This document shows positions 23,658 through 34,601 of a stretch of DNA of 64,000 bases, in pieces. Each line of letters starts with the position of its first letter. The stretch's first letter is position 1. The DNA comes from Cichorium intybus (taxonomy: Eukaryota; Streptophyta; Magnoliopsida; Asterales; Asteraceae). The stretch spans positions 82,361,994 through 82,425,993 of the forward strand of contig CM042013.1 of assembly GCA_023525715.1 (NCBI GenBank), in the 5' to 3' direction. The translations under genes and the position numbers were made by a program. A model generated the notes under the pieces. That model worked only from the letters and a program-made list of their open reading frames with translations. It ran no database searches and had not been told where the DNA came from.

Positions 23658-25338
23658 AATTCTTATCCTAACATATGTAATACTTTTATAAATGACCAAA
23701 ATACCCTTTTAGTCCTTTTATCCATTTTCTCAACTTTTTAGTCGCTCACTTGTACTTCATACTCTATGTTTTAATTACATTCATTTTTACCTCGTTTCAT
23801 TCATATGCACATCTCTTAGTGAAACTTATTTTACAAAGTAGTTTCATACTTTCATACTTTTATCAAAAATAACAGTCTACTTTGTAATTCTTCTCACATC
23901 GTTACCAAAAACACATAAAATTATGCTAATCATATTCTTTACTTGTATAACTTTTCCAAATACGATTAAACATGATTGGTATTTATACAAAATTTCATAA
24001 ATACACTAAATCTTTTCTTGTAAAATTTTTGTCCCTTGGTGGACATTTTACTTAAGCAAATTTGTTTTACAACCCTCCTCATTCTTTTCACTCTTTACTC
24101 ATAATATTATTCATTTATTTTCACTCTTTTCTTTTTCTCATTCTTCTACTCCTTCATTATTACATAGATAATTTATTACTATTTCTTCTTTCCAGAATTT
24201 TATAACTTCTTATCTTTTATATATTTTATTCTTTAAGACTTTTAAACTTCAAGTTTGTTCTTCCTCTTTTTTTTTTCTACTAACAATTTCCGGTTCATTA
24301 CCATTTATAAGATATGTATTCTCTTTCTTTCGTTACTCTTTACATCTTCACTTTTCTGTTGAGGACAGAATCTGTCGAAACAGTACACCTCACACGAAAA
24401 TCTGCATATCTCATGCTAGAAGAATCAAAACGATGTACCGCTTTTTGTTTTAGAAACTAGACATCAATAGCTTTCTTTCTATGTATGATACATAATTTTT
24501 GGCATTGTAGATTTGTACAGTTTTACTGTTGAAGTTGACTTAGTAATTCTGTCAAACTTCATTATTTCAACTTTTACTACTTTTACTATATAGTTATAGG
24601 ATAATTTTACCCCCTTTTTTTTCACTAACTTTCATACATTCTCACTAGATCATTACCTTTCTCATCCTATAACTCACATGGGTTATTTTTATGAATACAT
24701 ATCTTGTATCCATTGGTACTTATAGTATCTTTGCAACTTGATTTATTAATAATTTAAATGTTACTCCCATTCTTATTTCATAATTTATGAATTCTCCATT
24801 TCACATACTTCTTACTCGTTTCCATACTATAAAGTGATTTCACTTATCTCCCGTAAATTATATGTATTACTTTCATTAATACATGTATTATACCACCTTT
24901 ACTTATAATACTTTCATAACTTGACATGTTTGTAACCTTGATACTTATTTCATCCTCATTTATTATCTATGAGATCTCGGTCTTACTCACTCATTTTACT
25001 TACTAATGTAATAATATCTTTTTCATATTTCAACTTCCTTACAATACTTTTATAAATAAGCTTTTCATCTTTTTAGGTACCCCGTGTACCATTCTCATGA
25101 TATTGCTTAGGTTTTAGTACTTTCTTGTCATTCTTATTTCTCACACTGGTTCTTAGTTTAACATTTTATCTCTTAATCACTTGTTCTCCACCGTCCCTTC
25201 AATTGGTTACCATAATTGATTCAAAAAAAAAAAATTTAAACGACTTATAAGATCTCATACATTTTGGGTACGACAATTCATCTTTTCATACCTATTACAC
25301 TTTTCAGATATTTTTCTTTCTCATTACTCAGATGCATC

Positions 25339-25414
<76 letters not shown>

Positions 25415-27580
25415 CATACTTAATTCTTTTATTACCTTCACATATAATTTAAGTTTTACCTTTTTATCATTTACTACTCTATACTTATTATGGCTAATGC
25501 CAAAAGCTTGTCTTTCTTACCACCCAAATACGCCATTTTTCCATTTGATTAGAAAAACTTACATTACCAATTCAAGTATTTACTTTCTTTCCTCATTGTA
25601 CTCTTTTAATATACACTATTTTCGTATTTATATAGTATGACCCTTCTTTCATAGATATTAAATCTTTATATCTCACTCTTTTTTTTTCTTATACATTTTC
25701 TAGGCTTTAAGCTCAAATTTATTTCATCATATTACCGTATTTTTCTATGTGTTATAAGGCTATATGCCCAGCACATTACATTATCCTTTCATTTACACCT
25801 CATTCCTTTATACGCTTTATTTCTACATATATTAAAGCTATAAGCTTATTCATTCCTTTACAATATTATATATTTCGTATTCCATGTCATACTTTCTTCT
25901 TATGTATTTTAAGATGAAATACTGATACCATATTTTTTTCCTATATCATTCAATTTCGTATATTTCAAGGCTATAAGCCAAATACTTTATCTCATTCTTT
26001 CGCTTCATACTTTATGGTAGTCTAGTTAGAACACTCATTTCGTAACCACTTTTATAATTATATATATATTATATAAGTCTCATACTTACTTATTCTTTCA
26101 CACCCGTACATGTACATAAATATGTATATATTTTGTTTTACATTTCATAAATACTGGCCATGTACTGACCGGTTTTTTTTCACAATCATTGAATACTTTT
26201 ACCCGTTATATTCATTCACATTCGGAAGTAGTAACTTCATGTCTGTTTATTATAATCTTTATCTTATCTTTGATTCTTCGCCTAATACTTATTTAGGCAT
26301 TCACTCTTATTCCGTACTTCATATTGATTATGACCTTTCGTCATGTTTCTTTCATGTTGTTGGTTTTCCTCGGTTAACATACCACGATATACCCTTTTAT
26401 TATTTGTATTTCTTTTTATACTTCCTTCATGTGGTTGCGAACTTTAATTCCAACCAACCAATATCTTATCATCATTTTCTTTATTTCTCAATTCATGTTT
26501 CTTATATGCACATTATAATAATGCAAAATACTTAAGATATCATAATTTTTAACTTTTTTTTTTCCATTTTTCATTTCTTTCTCATTCGGGTATCTTACTT
26601 TATCATATTACCCATTATAGCACCATACTTACGACTTAGTTATTTACTTCAACCATTGGATGTCTTTACTTGTTATATTTCCTTCGGGTTTGGAAGTCAC
26701 GACTTCCCATTTCTTAATTTTCTTTTTATTCCTTATCTAATTCTTGGTTAAGTATTTTAGTTCCATTTTATACTAACATATTCGACCATAACTTTTAGTA
26801 CACATACTTTAATTCCCTGGTTGTCCCTCGGAGACATATCATACTACCTCTTAATATTTATTCTTTACCCCTTTCATACAGCCATGGGGTTTTATGGACG
26901 TATATGCATTCATATTCTTTCTTTCTTTGGTCACTGTAGTGACACTACTTTTATCTTTATTCCATGATCATAATTCAGTTCCGTTAGACAACGGCATTTT
27001 CAACTATACATTTCTCTTATATTTATATTATATAACCTCATTTCTTCCATTTCAAAATTCTCAATAAATTTATACATTCTTATCACCTCTTTTATCGTCT
27101 TCTATTATAGTTTCTCATGTTTATTACATATACTTTACATTATTTCTCATATGGTATGGTGGTTATCACAACCACATTTGGATTTCCCGTATTATTTTTC
27201 ACACACTCTTTATCTTATTTTCTAATTCTTTACGTTCATACTTTAGTATTTCCAATCATACTTGATTTTTATTACATAGGTATATCAACCCTATGTCACC
27301 CACACCTTCCACACACATCCTTTACAGATTCCCATGATTCCCTTGGGTTTCCACCAAACTCAAATATATATCCTGTGATTATGATAGTACGGGCCCATAT
27401 TATTATAACCACCTATACATATTTGCTTCTGGCTTCACCACCAGGGCTCATGTTCCTCTGTTTCAGGTTAACCCTCACTTCTTTTTACTTTCGACCTTAT
27501 ATTAAAGTATGTATCCTACTAGACTCTTACACAGTTTAAGTTTAGGTTCAAGTATTGACACCTAGTTCGCTTAAACTATG
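23658..27580. other. Gypsy-2 internal region without genes
   Basis: About 3.9 kb with no recognisable retroelement domain. The plus strand is strongly T- and C-rich almost throughout, so the transcript (minus strand) would be purine-rich. It contains a (TA)n block at 25341-25410. GGCTATAAGC-like words recur at about 25704, 25756, 25833 and 25968. The last 60 bases before the PBS resemble the corresponding part of Gypsy-4. Confidence 0.75.
25341..25410. repeat. (TA)n microsatellite
   Basis: About 70 bases of uninterrupted TA dinucleotides inside the Gypsy-2 internal region. Open frames encoding Tyr-Ile repeats here are artefacts. Confidence 0.95.
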
Positions 27581-27592
27581 GCTCTGATACCA
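27581..27592 (-). other. Primer-binding site of Gypsy-2
   Basis: GCTCTGATACCA on the plus strand, the complement of the tRNA-iMet site TGGTATCAGAGC, three bases from the LTR start TGTAAC. Confidence 0.92.
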
Positions 27593-27595
27593 AAT

Positions 27596-30218
27596 TGTAA
27601 CACCCCATTCTCACAAAAAAAAAATTTTTTAAAAACTTTATAATACAAAATATTTAGTTATACATACGGGGTATTACTCTTCTGTATCATTACCACACTT
27701 CAAGCAGCACATCCTTTGCACAACGAAAGCTACCGTCCCACACTCGACTCTTCTAATTCCTTGTTTGATTACCTTAGTACATAGCATTTTAAACAAAACA
27801 TACGTGAGACATACGTCTCGTGAGTAATATGGGTTTAGACCCAAAACAGTTTTTCCATATTTTAACTCTTTTAAATTTTTCACATTATTCAATTTCCTAT
27901 GAGCGCACCCATAGGTATTCCTTTTCATTTGTGAGCACATTCCTACGAGCGCACCCGTAGGTTTTATATGAGACGCACCCGTATAACTACTTCCTCGACA
28001 GCATGAAACGAATTCATCCATCAAGGTAATTAGACAACTACTTCGCGACGGGAGGTACCATCCCAGTAGTGTCTTTTTGCCACCCCTACCGCAGCAGGCC
28101 GTGGTCTTTATCCGGATACTAAGCAATTCATCATCAGGGCTCAACACTTTATTAATTCTTTGTATTTCTCATTTATCTTTTGTACTTACCATTTCACAAG
28201 ATCATTTTCAGTTTCACAAAACATTTTGGTTCCATAGAACCATTTCAATTACCATAAAACCATTTTGTCCCACAAACCATTTTATATAAAAAATTCATTT
28301 CTTTTATATAAAATCCATTTGCTATGTACTCGAAAAAATCCACACATTACTCACCTTGGCTAGTTAGAGAAGTCTAACTATGGCTACACCCTTCCTTGTC
28401 CTTTCCGTTTATTGATCTTTTACTTCTTAAGCACCTAAGAAGTTTATTCACACTTTATTAATAACATGTTATACTTTAACAACATGTAAGGACTACCTTG
28501 TTATGTTCCACTAGGCTCATATCACAATATTTTTGTGATATTCATCCCTTAACACACCTTTTTACTTATTCTTATTATCTTTTAAATGACATTTTATTGA
28601 CCATTATACCCTTGGAAAGTCACATACACAATTTAGACTCATTTTTCATGTTTTCATGCTCTATAACACTTATGGGATCAATTGGGGACCAAGGCTACAT
28701 GTCTAGGGGCAAAATAGGCTCTTTACCCCTCACCAGAGGGTTACACGGCCGTGTAACTTTACCCATAATAGTTACACGGTCGTGTAACTCTCCCAGGCCC
28801 TTCAAACTTCGAATTTTGCACTAAAAGTCATGTATCGGGCTCGTTTTAACTCCAAACTTCACCAAATTTTGACCATAGGTTCTATTGACCCTTTATTATG
28901 TTAAGAACATGTTTTCACTTCTATTAAGTCTTATTTAGTTCATGACTTAATGATTAAGACCATAGGATGTCACAAGAGCTCTAAGGAAGCTCATATGCAC
29001 ATCAACTCAAATTTTAAAATCTAGTTTTGTCCATTTTCTATACATATATTTATATAACCAATGGATGATTTAATTTAAGGTTTTTACAACCAAAAACATA
29101 CTTTGTTAGTTACCAATTAATGATTTCCATTAACCATTTCCATGGGTTTCATTCATGGAATCACCAATTCCATTCCACCCGACAAATTTCAGTTTTTGTT
29201 CAAACTTTTATTTTATTATTTGAAACTCTTAGGAAACCACTTCTAATGGTTTCTTCATACTTAAACATCATTTATGACTCATTCTAACCAACTCTTTATG
29301 TCAAATTAACACTTTGATCCTAAACTCAAATTTCTAGGGTTTAATTACACATGAAATCACCAAACTTGATTTTAAGTTATCCATATGTTGGATAATGATC
29401 AAGGTGTGATTAGAAACATAAACCAACTACTTTTACTTGTTTTTAAACCATGGAATCATGGATTCCAAGTTTCTTCCAAAAATTTCCATTTTTGACATTT
29501 TTACCCAAAACCTGAAATTACTCTAATTTAACAACTAGGAGTGGTTTATTACTTCTATTAAGACATATTAAACTAATTAAGAACCATTGAAACCAACTTG
29601 CTCTTACAAACCCGTTGGTTAGGGTTCTTGAGCTCAAATTCTCATTTCTTGGTCTTTAACACTTTCAACGGTTAAACTAGGTTTAGATAGTGATTAAGAC
29701 ACAAGCTAAGGCTAGGAATCATAGGATAATCCTCCTCTAGCCACTGAATTTTCGAAGCTACAGTAACCTACTCACGGGAAATGGGTTAAACAACCCTAAA
29801 AACAAGATTACTAACCTTATATGGCTTGGAATTCTTCAATTTCAAGTGAAATTGATTCAATTCTTCACAACCTTCATGAACCCGATCACTGGAACTCTCT
29901 CTAGCTCTCTCACGATTTCTCTAGAATTTCTGAACATTAAGGAGATATTTTCTCCTTTATATATTTAGCCATTTTACATTTTTGATCCCTTAAGTTCCAT
30001 TTATCCCAAAATGGCACAAGAATTCGTTTTTTTATAACATTATAAGTTTTGTTTTCTTTCATTTTGACCCCAACATTATATTTTCTTTACATTAAAGTCA
30101 TTTGCGTGCCAAATGACCATTTTGCCCTTTTTACCAATTTTACTATTACACCCTTGTTCAACCCAACTTGTACATATGTTTATTTTATAACTCTTACCAA
30201 AATTTTCAGGTTCTTACA
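27596..30218 (-). repeat. 5' LTR of Gypsy-2
   Basis: 2623 bases, TGTAACACCC to GTTCTTACA. I noticed fewer than a dozen substitutions against the other LTR, so insertion is fairly recent but older than Copia-2. It holds the same palindromes (28740-28757 and 28771-28788) and TATA-like site. The target duplication TCATC follows. Confidence 0.9.
28740..28788. repeat. Pair of palindromes in the Gypsy-2 5' LTR
   Basis: Copies of the 18-base palindromes of the 3' LTR, at 28740-28757 and 28771-28788, unchanged in sequence and spacing. Confidence 0.95.
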
Positions 30219-31096
30219 TCATCTCTCAATCCAATGCTCCTAGCATACTGATTGTGCTTGATCCTACTCAGAGCCTTTGTCAGGGGATCTGCAAGATTAT
30301 CATCAGATGATACCCTCTTTACAAGGAGGTGACCTTCTTCTACTCTATGTCAAATGTAGTTGTATTTTCTGTCGATATGTCTGGACTTTCCATGATCTCG
30401 CTGTTCCTTTGTCAGGGCGACCGCTCCTTAATTATCGCAGAACAGTTCTATGGGCTCATGAATACTCGGGATTACTCCGAGGTCACTGATGAAATTCTTC
30501 AGCCAAGCCGCTTCCTTTGATGCTTCACTCGCTGCTATGTACTCTGATTTGCATATTGAATCAGCCATCGTCTATTGCTTGGAACTTTTCCAAGTTGCCG
30601 CTCCCCCGTTCAAAAGGAATACCCAGCCCGACTGAGACCGACCGTTGTCTCTATCTTTCTGAAAGCTGGCATCTGTATACCCATTAACTCTCAAGGTATC
30701 ACTACCACCAAGGACTAACACCATGTTGTTTGTCCTCCGCAGATACTTGAGTATATTCTTGACAGCTATCCAATGTGCCCTTCCAAGGTTCCCTTGGAAC
30801 CAACTGACCATGCTTAAAGAAAAAGTTACATCATGGCGAGTACACGTCATAGCATACATGATCGACCCTACAGGGGAAGCATAAGGTACCCGACTCATGT
30901 CAGCTATCTCTTCATCAGTACTCGGACTTTGAATCTTACTCAACTTTGCATTACTTTGGATAGGCAGCTCTCCCTTCTTGGAATTTTCCATACTAAATCT
31001 TTTCAGTACCTTTTCCAAGTATGTATTCTGACTAAGTCCAATTAGTCTCTTCTTCCTATATCTCAATATTCTTATCTCGAGAATATAGGTAGCTTC
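30219..31096 (-). pseudogene. Host Copia: RT C-terminus and RNase H
   Basis: The minus strand reads EATYILEIRILRYRKKRL directly after the target duplication GCTTC (31092-31096). It continues the KDLGEA that ends the piece on the far side of Gypsy-3. RNase H motifs are NGYTDASFQKD (about 30660-30690) and the C-terminal LADPLTKALSRIKHNQYA (about 30235-30290). A stop after WKSSKQ at 30572-30574 and at least one further break interrupt it. The frame leaves through TCATC into the fragment at 21035-20990. Confidence 0.85.
31092..31096. repeat. Target-site duplication of Gypsy-3, left copy
   Basis: GCTTC precedes TGTGACAACC; GCTTC recurs at 42450-42454 after the far LTR. Confidence 0.9.
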
Positions 31097-31131
31097 TGTG
31101 ACAACCGTCAAAAATCAGTCAACATAAGTCA

Positions 31132-31175
31132 TAAGTCCAATTAGTCTCTTCTTCGAGAATATAGGTAGCTTCTGT
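31132..31175. repeat. Templated filler copied from the flanking host Copia
   Basis: The stretch consists of TAAGTCCAATTAGTCTCTTC plus TTC, identical to 31033-31055, then CGAGAATATAGGTAGCTTC and on into TGTGA, identical to 31078-31101. The second piece includes the target duplication and the first LTR bases, so it arose after insertion. It replaces what is 38938-39032 in the 3' LTR. Confidence 0.85.
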
Positions 31176-31979
31176 GACTACACGCACTAGTTGAAAACAG
31201 TTATCGAATAAGCACTATAAATACGTATAATAAATTACAGCAGCGTAGAAATTCGATAAACGCACAAATATTATTTTGATATAAATAATATTCATAACGC
31301 GATGTATTCGTGAATACAAACCTGTGGATATATACAACGTCGAAAACGGAGTTCGTATGCATAAGTTACAAGTTAAATCGCTGCGAACGGTAAATGTACA
31401 CAGGGTTTAGACCTAAGATACAAATCGTGGTACCTTAAGCATTAAATATGGGATAATAAGTCATATAGTATGAAGCGTAATATTATCTAGTATTTAATTT
31501 CAAAGCCAAATGTATTTTCCGGTAAAATGTTGAAAATCGCGTAACCGAACGAATACCGCGCTTAAACTCGTATTTCATCGTCAAACGAGTTACAACACCA
31601 TCTAAATAAATGTTTAACAATGTTTTTATATATAATATTTATTTGGAACATCGTTTATTCAAAAACTCATAAAATTTCGATGAAACGTTTTCTGATTTTA
31701 TAAAAATCACTTGTTTATATAAGTAGATTGCTATATTTTATAAAACCAACCCACCCTACCCCCCTACCCCCCATTGGCAGCCATGCCACCCTAAGACCAT
31801 CACACATCTTTTCCACAAGATACAATCTTGTATTTATATATATTTTGTACAAGAAATCTATTATTTATATATATTTTGTACAAAATGAATCTTAAAAGGA
31901 GATTATGTAATCTTGTGATTTCCCATGCAAAGATCTCCCAACCTCTTCCACTCTCCTATAAATATCGACCCCCATGAGG

Positions 31980-32430
31980 CATTTTCATCTTTGCATCATT
32001 CTCTCCAAGTCACATACACTCATACACTCAAAATTCTTCCATTTCCAAGACAATTTCCAAGTCTTTCAAAGGCTTTTCAAGAAAAATTTGGTAAGATATT
32101 CATACTCATCTAGTGAATCTAAGACTTCTAATACCACTTTCATCTCTTTTACACACACTAACATTCACCAAAATCCATTGTATATTAGCTTTGTCCAAAG
32201 GTCCTTGAGCTCCATTCTTCATCATCTTCAAAAATCTTGCAAATCCTCTTGGTAAGTCATGATCATTTAGTAGTTTTAAAGTTCTCAATACTTTCATTTA
32301 CTCTTTTACACACAATTACTCATGGGAATCCTATGGATAATAGCTTTGTCCAAGAGTCATCCGAGTCCTAGAGCCAAACTCTTCACTCTCCCACCAAGAA
32401 ACCTTAGATCCACCACTCAAGGTGAGTTCA
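31980..32430 (+). promoter_or_regulatory. Three degenerate repeats, each ending in a splice-donor-like sequence
   Basis: Within R-U5 the T/C-rich unit (CTTTCATCTCTTTTACACAC ... AGCTTTGTCCAAAGG or similar) recurs. Each unit closes with a 5' splice consensus: TTTG/GTAAGA at 32091, CTTG/GTAAGT at 32252, CAAG/GTGAGT at 32422. TTGTATTCTCAG/GT at about 34341-34354 is a good acceptor candidate. All four occur in the 3' LTR too (39955, 40116, 40286 and 42215). Splicing is inferred, not shown. Confidence 0.45.
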
Positions 32431-33195
32431 TACCCCTCATTTTCACTTTTATCCAAGTTTTAGGGGGAGAATACAAGTTTAACCATGAAAATGATATATT
32501 TTGTAAAGTTTATGATATGTTCATGAAAAATAATATGTTATATGTTATGTTCTTGAAATATTATGTGTTCATGGTTTAGTCATCTTATTATAAAGTGATT
32601 GGCACAAACAAAATAGATTATGGTAAACTATAATACACATTTAGTCAAAGGAAATAACCATCTAGACGTTTACACATATTTGACACCAACAAAACCTTAT
32701 AGTTTATGTGGTTGACAAAATGGTCATGTGAATGATACTTTATATGAATATTTGACAAAGGATGTGAAAATACACTTATTAAAATGGTCTAAGTAAACAA
32801 GATGTCACTATCTTTACGTCAAAACTACTATTTAGTAAAAAGATTGTTATTACGACGTAATAATGACTTTTGGACTTATAACGTCATAATAAGTTTTGGA
32901 AATTTTATTTTATAAAGAAGTTGGTATTTAAAACGAAAAGAACTATATTTTTCGTAATGAATACAAGAATGACCATTTAGAAAAACCACTATTATTTCTT
33001 ATAAAATGATGAGGTTTAAAACGTGTTGCCATCACTTAAATAAAGTGACTAAAATAAACTTCTTACCATGACATATTGTATGAACTTTAAAACTATCTTC
33101 GACATGTATATATTTAGTGTTTTAGATGTAAGAAATCGTGCATTTCAACTCATCGACATCCTTTAGATCTAAATATACCGATACGACGGGAAACA

Positions 33196-33331
33196 TTTAT
33201 ATAAATTATAAAGGGTATAATTTATGGAACGAACGACAAGAAACAGTAGACATACTAAACAAGATTATATAAATTATAAAGGGTATAATTTATGGAACGA
33301 ACGACAAGAAACGGTAGATATGCTAAAGATA
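33196..33331. repeat. 68-base tandem duplication in the Gypsy-3 LTR
   Basis: The unit starting TTATATAAATTATAAAGGG and ending in the ACGACAAGAAAC(A/G)GTAGA region occurs twice in tandem with few changes. Also present in the 3' LTR at about 41060-41190, so it predates insertion. Confidence 0.85.
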
Positions 33332-33857
33332 ATTATATAACAATATAATTATTACACATTATAATTATCATTGACATTTTGATAATTTCAAATACAAACG
33401 GATTTTCAGTACACTTATACACTATAATTATCATGGACAAATTTGATAGTTACAAACATAAGGGATTTTCATTTCAATACAAAACGGTTTTCACTACTCT
33501 ACAAATAAGGATATGACATTTGCGTTGGGTAACATTGTGAGACATCGCTTCACGGTACCAAAAAGAGTACACATTAAATCCTGGATTATAACCTTAATCA
33601 TGTATGAGCGGGATAGTTGTATATAGATCTATATGGGATTGACAATCCCCATCTATGGTTGTTCGCTACAACTACGACCGACGGGTCAAGGGTGACAAAT
33701 GTCTTTCACTATTACGACGCCTGAAGAACGTCGTGCCAGGTCACTAGGTCATAGCAAGGTTATAATAACTCACAAATTAACAACGAACATCCTATATTTG
33801 GGAAAATATCTTCAAATGGTTTCACTTAAGTGTGAAACTACATGTTACACTTTTCAA

Positions 33858-34266
33858 AGGCTCAAACAAGAACTTTCACTATTTCACTACGAAACATATA
33901 TCGCTATCATATTACGAGAACTTTCACTATTACACTATGAGTTTTTCACTATGACACTATGGGTTTTCACTATTATGCTAAGAAGGTTTACACTATTTCT
34001 CTATGGGTTTTATGGAAATTAAAACCACATTTCGGAACATACAAATATAAGTACTATTTTACTTATACATACGAGTTTTATGAAGTTTAAAACTACATTC
34101 CAACAAGATACAAACGAGTATGGTTTTACACTATTACACTACGAGCTTTTCACTATTTCACTACGAATATCTTCGCTCTTACACTACGAACATTTTCGCT
34201 ATTACATTACGAACGTTTTCACTATTACACTATGAACTTTTTCGCTATTACACTACGAGCTTTTAC
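33858..34266. repeat. Degenerate array of about 20-base repeats, 5' LTR of Gypsy-3
   Basis: Around a dozen variants of TTTTCACTATTACACTACGA, in two blocks split at about 34015-34120. The same array lies in the 3' LTR at about 41719-42126. Confidence 0.85.
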
Positions 34267-34589
34267 AAAGAAATCACTATTTTTCTCACTACAAAAATCT
34301 TATGAACTCACCAACGTAATGTTGACACTTGCAAAATTACTTGTATTCTCAGGTAACAATTAGTCAAGTACGACTAACCGCTGGACGGGACGCGAAGACG
34401 TCTCTTTTGATTATTTTGATATCATAATGTAACTGGTCTAAAAACATATTGTTGAACAATGTAACTTTCCAATTATAATGTATGATGGTTGTTTATCTAC
34501 TTATGTTTCAATGTATGCAATGGTTGTGATACTATGACTCGTTCCGCCCTCCGACGATTCCGCCATCGTGGTTTGTGGGTGTGACAGAT

Positions 34590-34601
34590 TGGTATCAGAG
34601 C
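34590..34601 (+). other. Primer-binding site of Gypsy-3
   Basis: TGGTATCAGAGC, three bases after the LTR end GTGTGACA. It fixes the plus orientation. Confidence 0.93.

Larger units (their letters stand above)
21036..30218 (-). mobile_element. Gypsy-2: coding-free, LARD-like Ty3-type element with 2.6-kb LTRs
   Basis: A 9.2-kb element with near-identical 2.6-kb LTRs, a tRNA-iMet PBS and 5-bp duplication TCATC. The 3.9-kb internal region has no recognisable gag, protease, RT, RNase H or integrase on either strand. This fits a large retrotransposon derivative (LARD): replication-competent ends and RNA, enzymes supplied in trans. The LTR start TGTAACACCC and the leader next to the PBS resemble Gypsy-4, a probable relative. 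It inserted into the host Copia RNase H frame close to the stop codon. Confidence 0.85.
31097..34586 (+). repeat. 5' LTR of Gypsy-3, with a patch of foreign filler
   Basis: 3490 bases. It matches the 3' LTR along its length except near the start, where about 95 bases are replaced by 45 bases copied from the adjacent host Copia (see 31132-31175). TATAAATA at 31957-31964 is a probable promoter. The R-U5 part carries three splice-donor-like repeats, a 68-base tandem duplication and a run of about 20-base repeats. Confidence 0.88.

Noticed and set aside
26110..26535. 141-codon hydrophobic frame rich in Phe/Tyr/Ile, suggestive of membrane segments
   Set aside because: The T-rich strand of the Gypsy-2 internal region yields such frames by composition; no family or start signal is seen, and similar ones occur in other frames.
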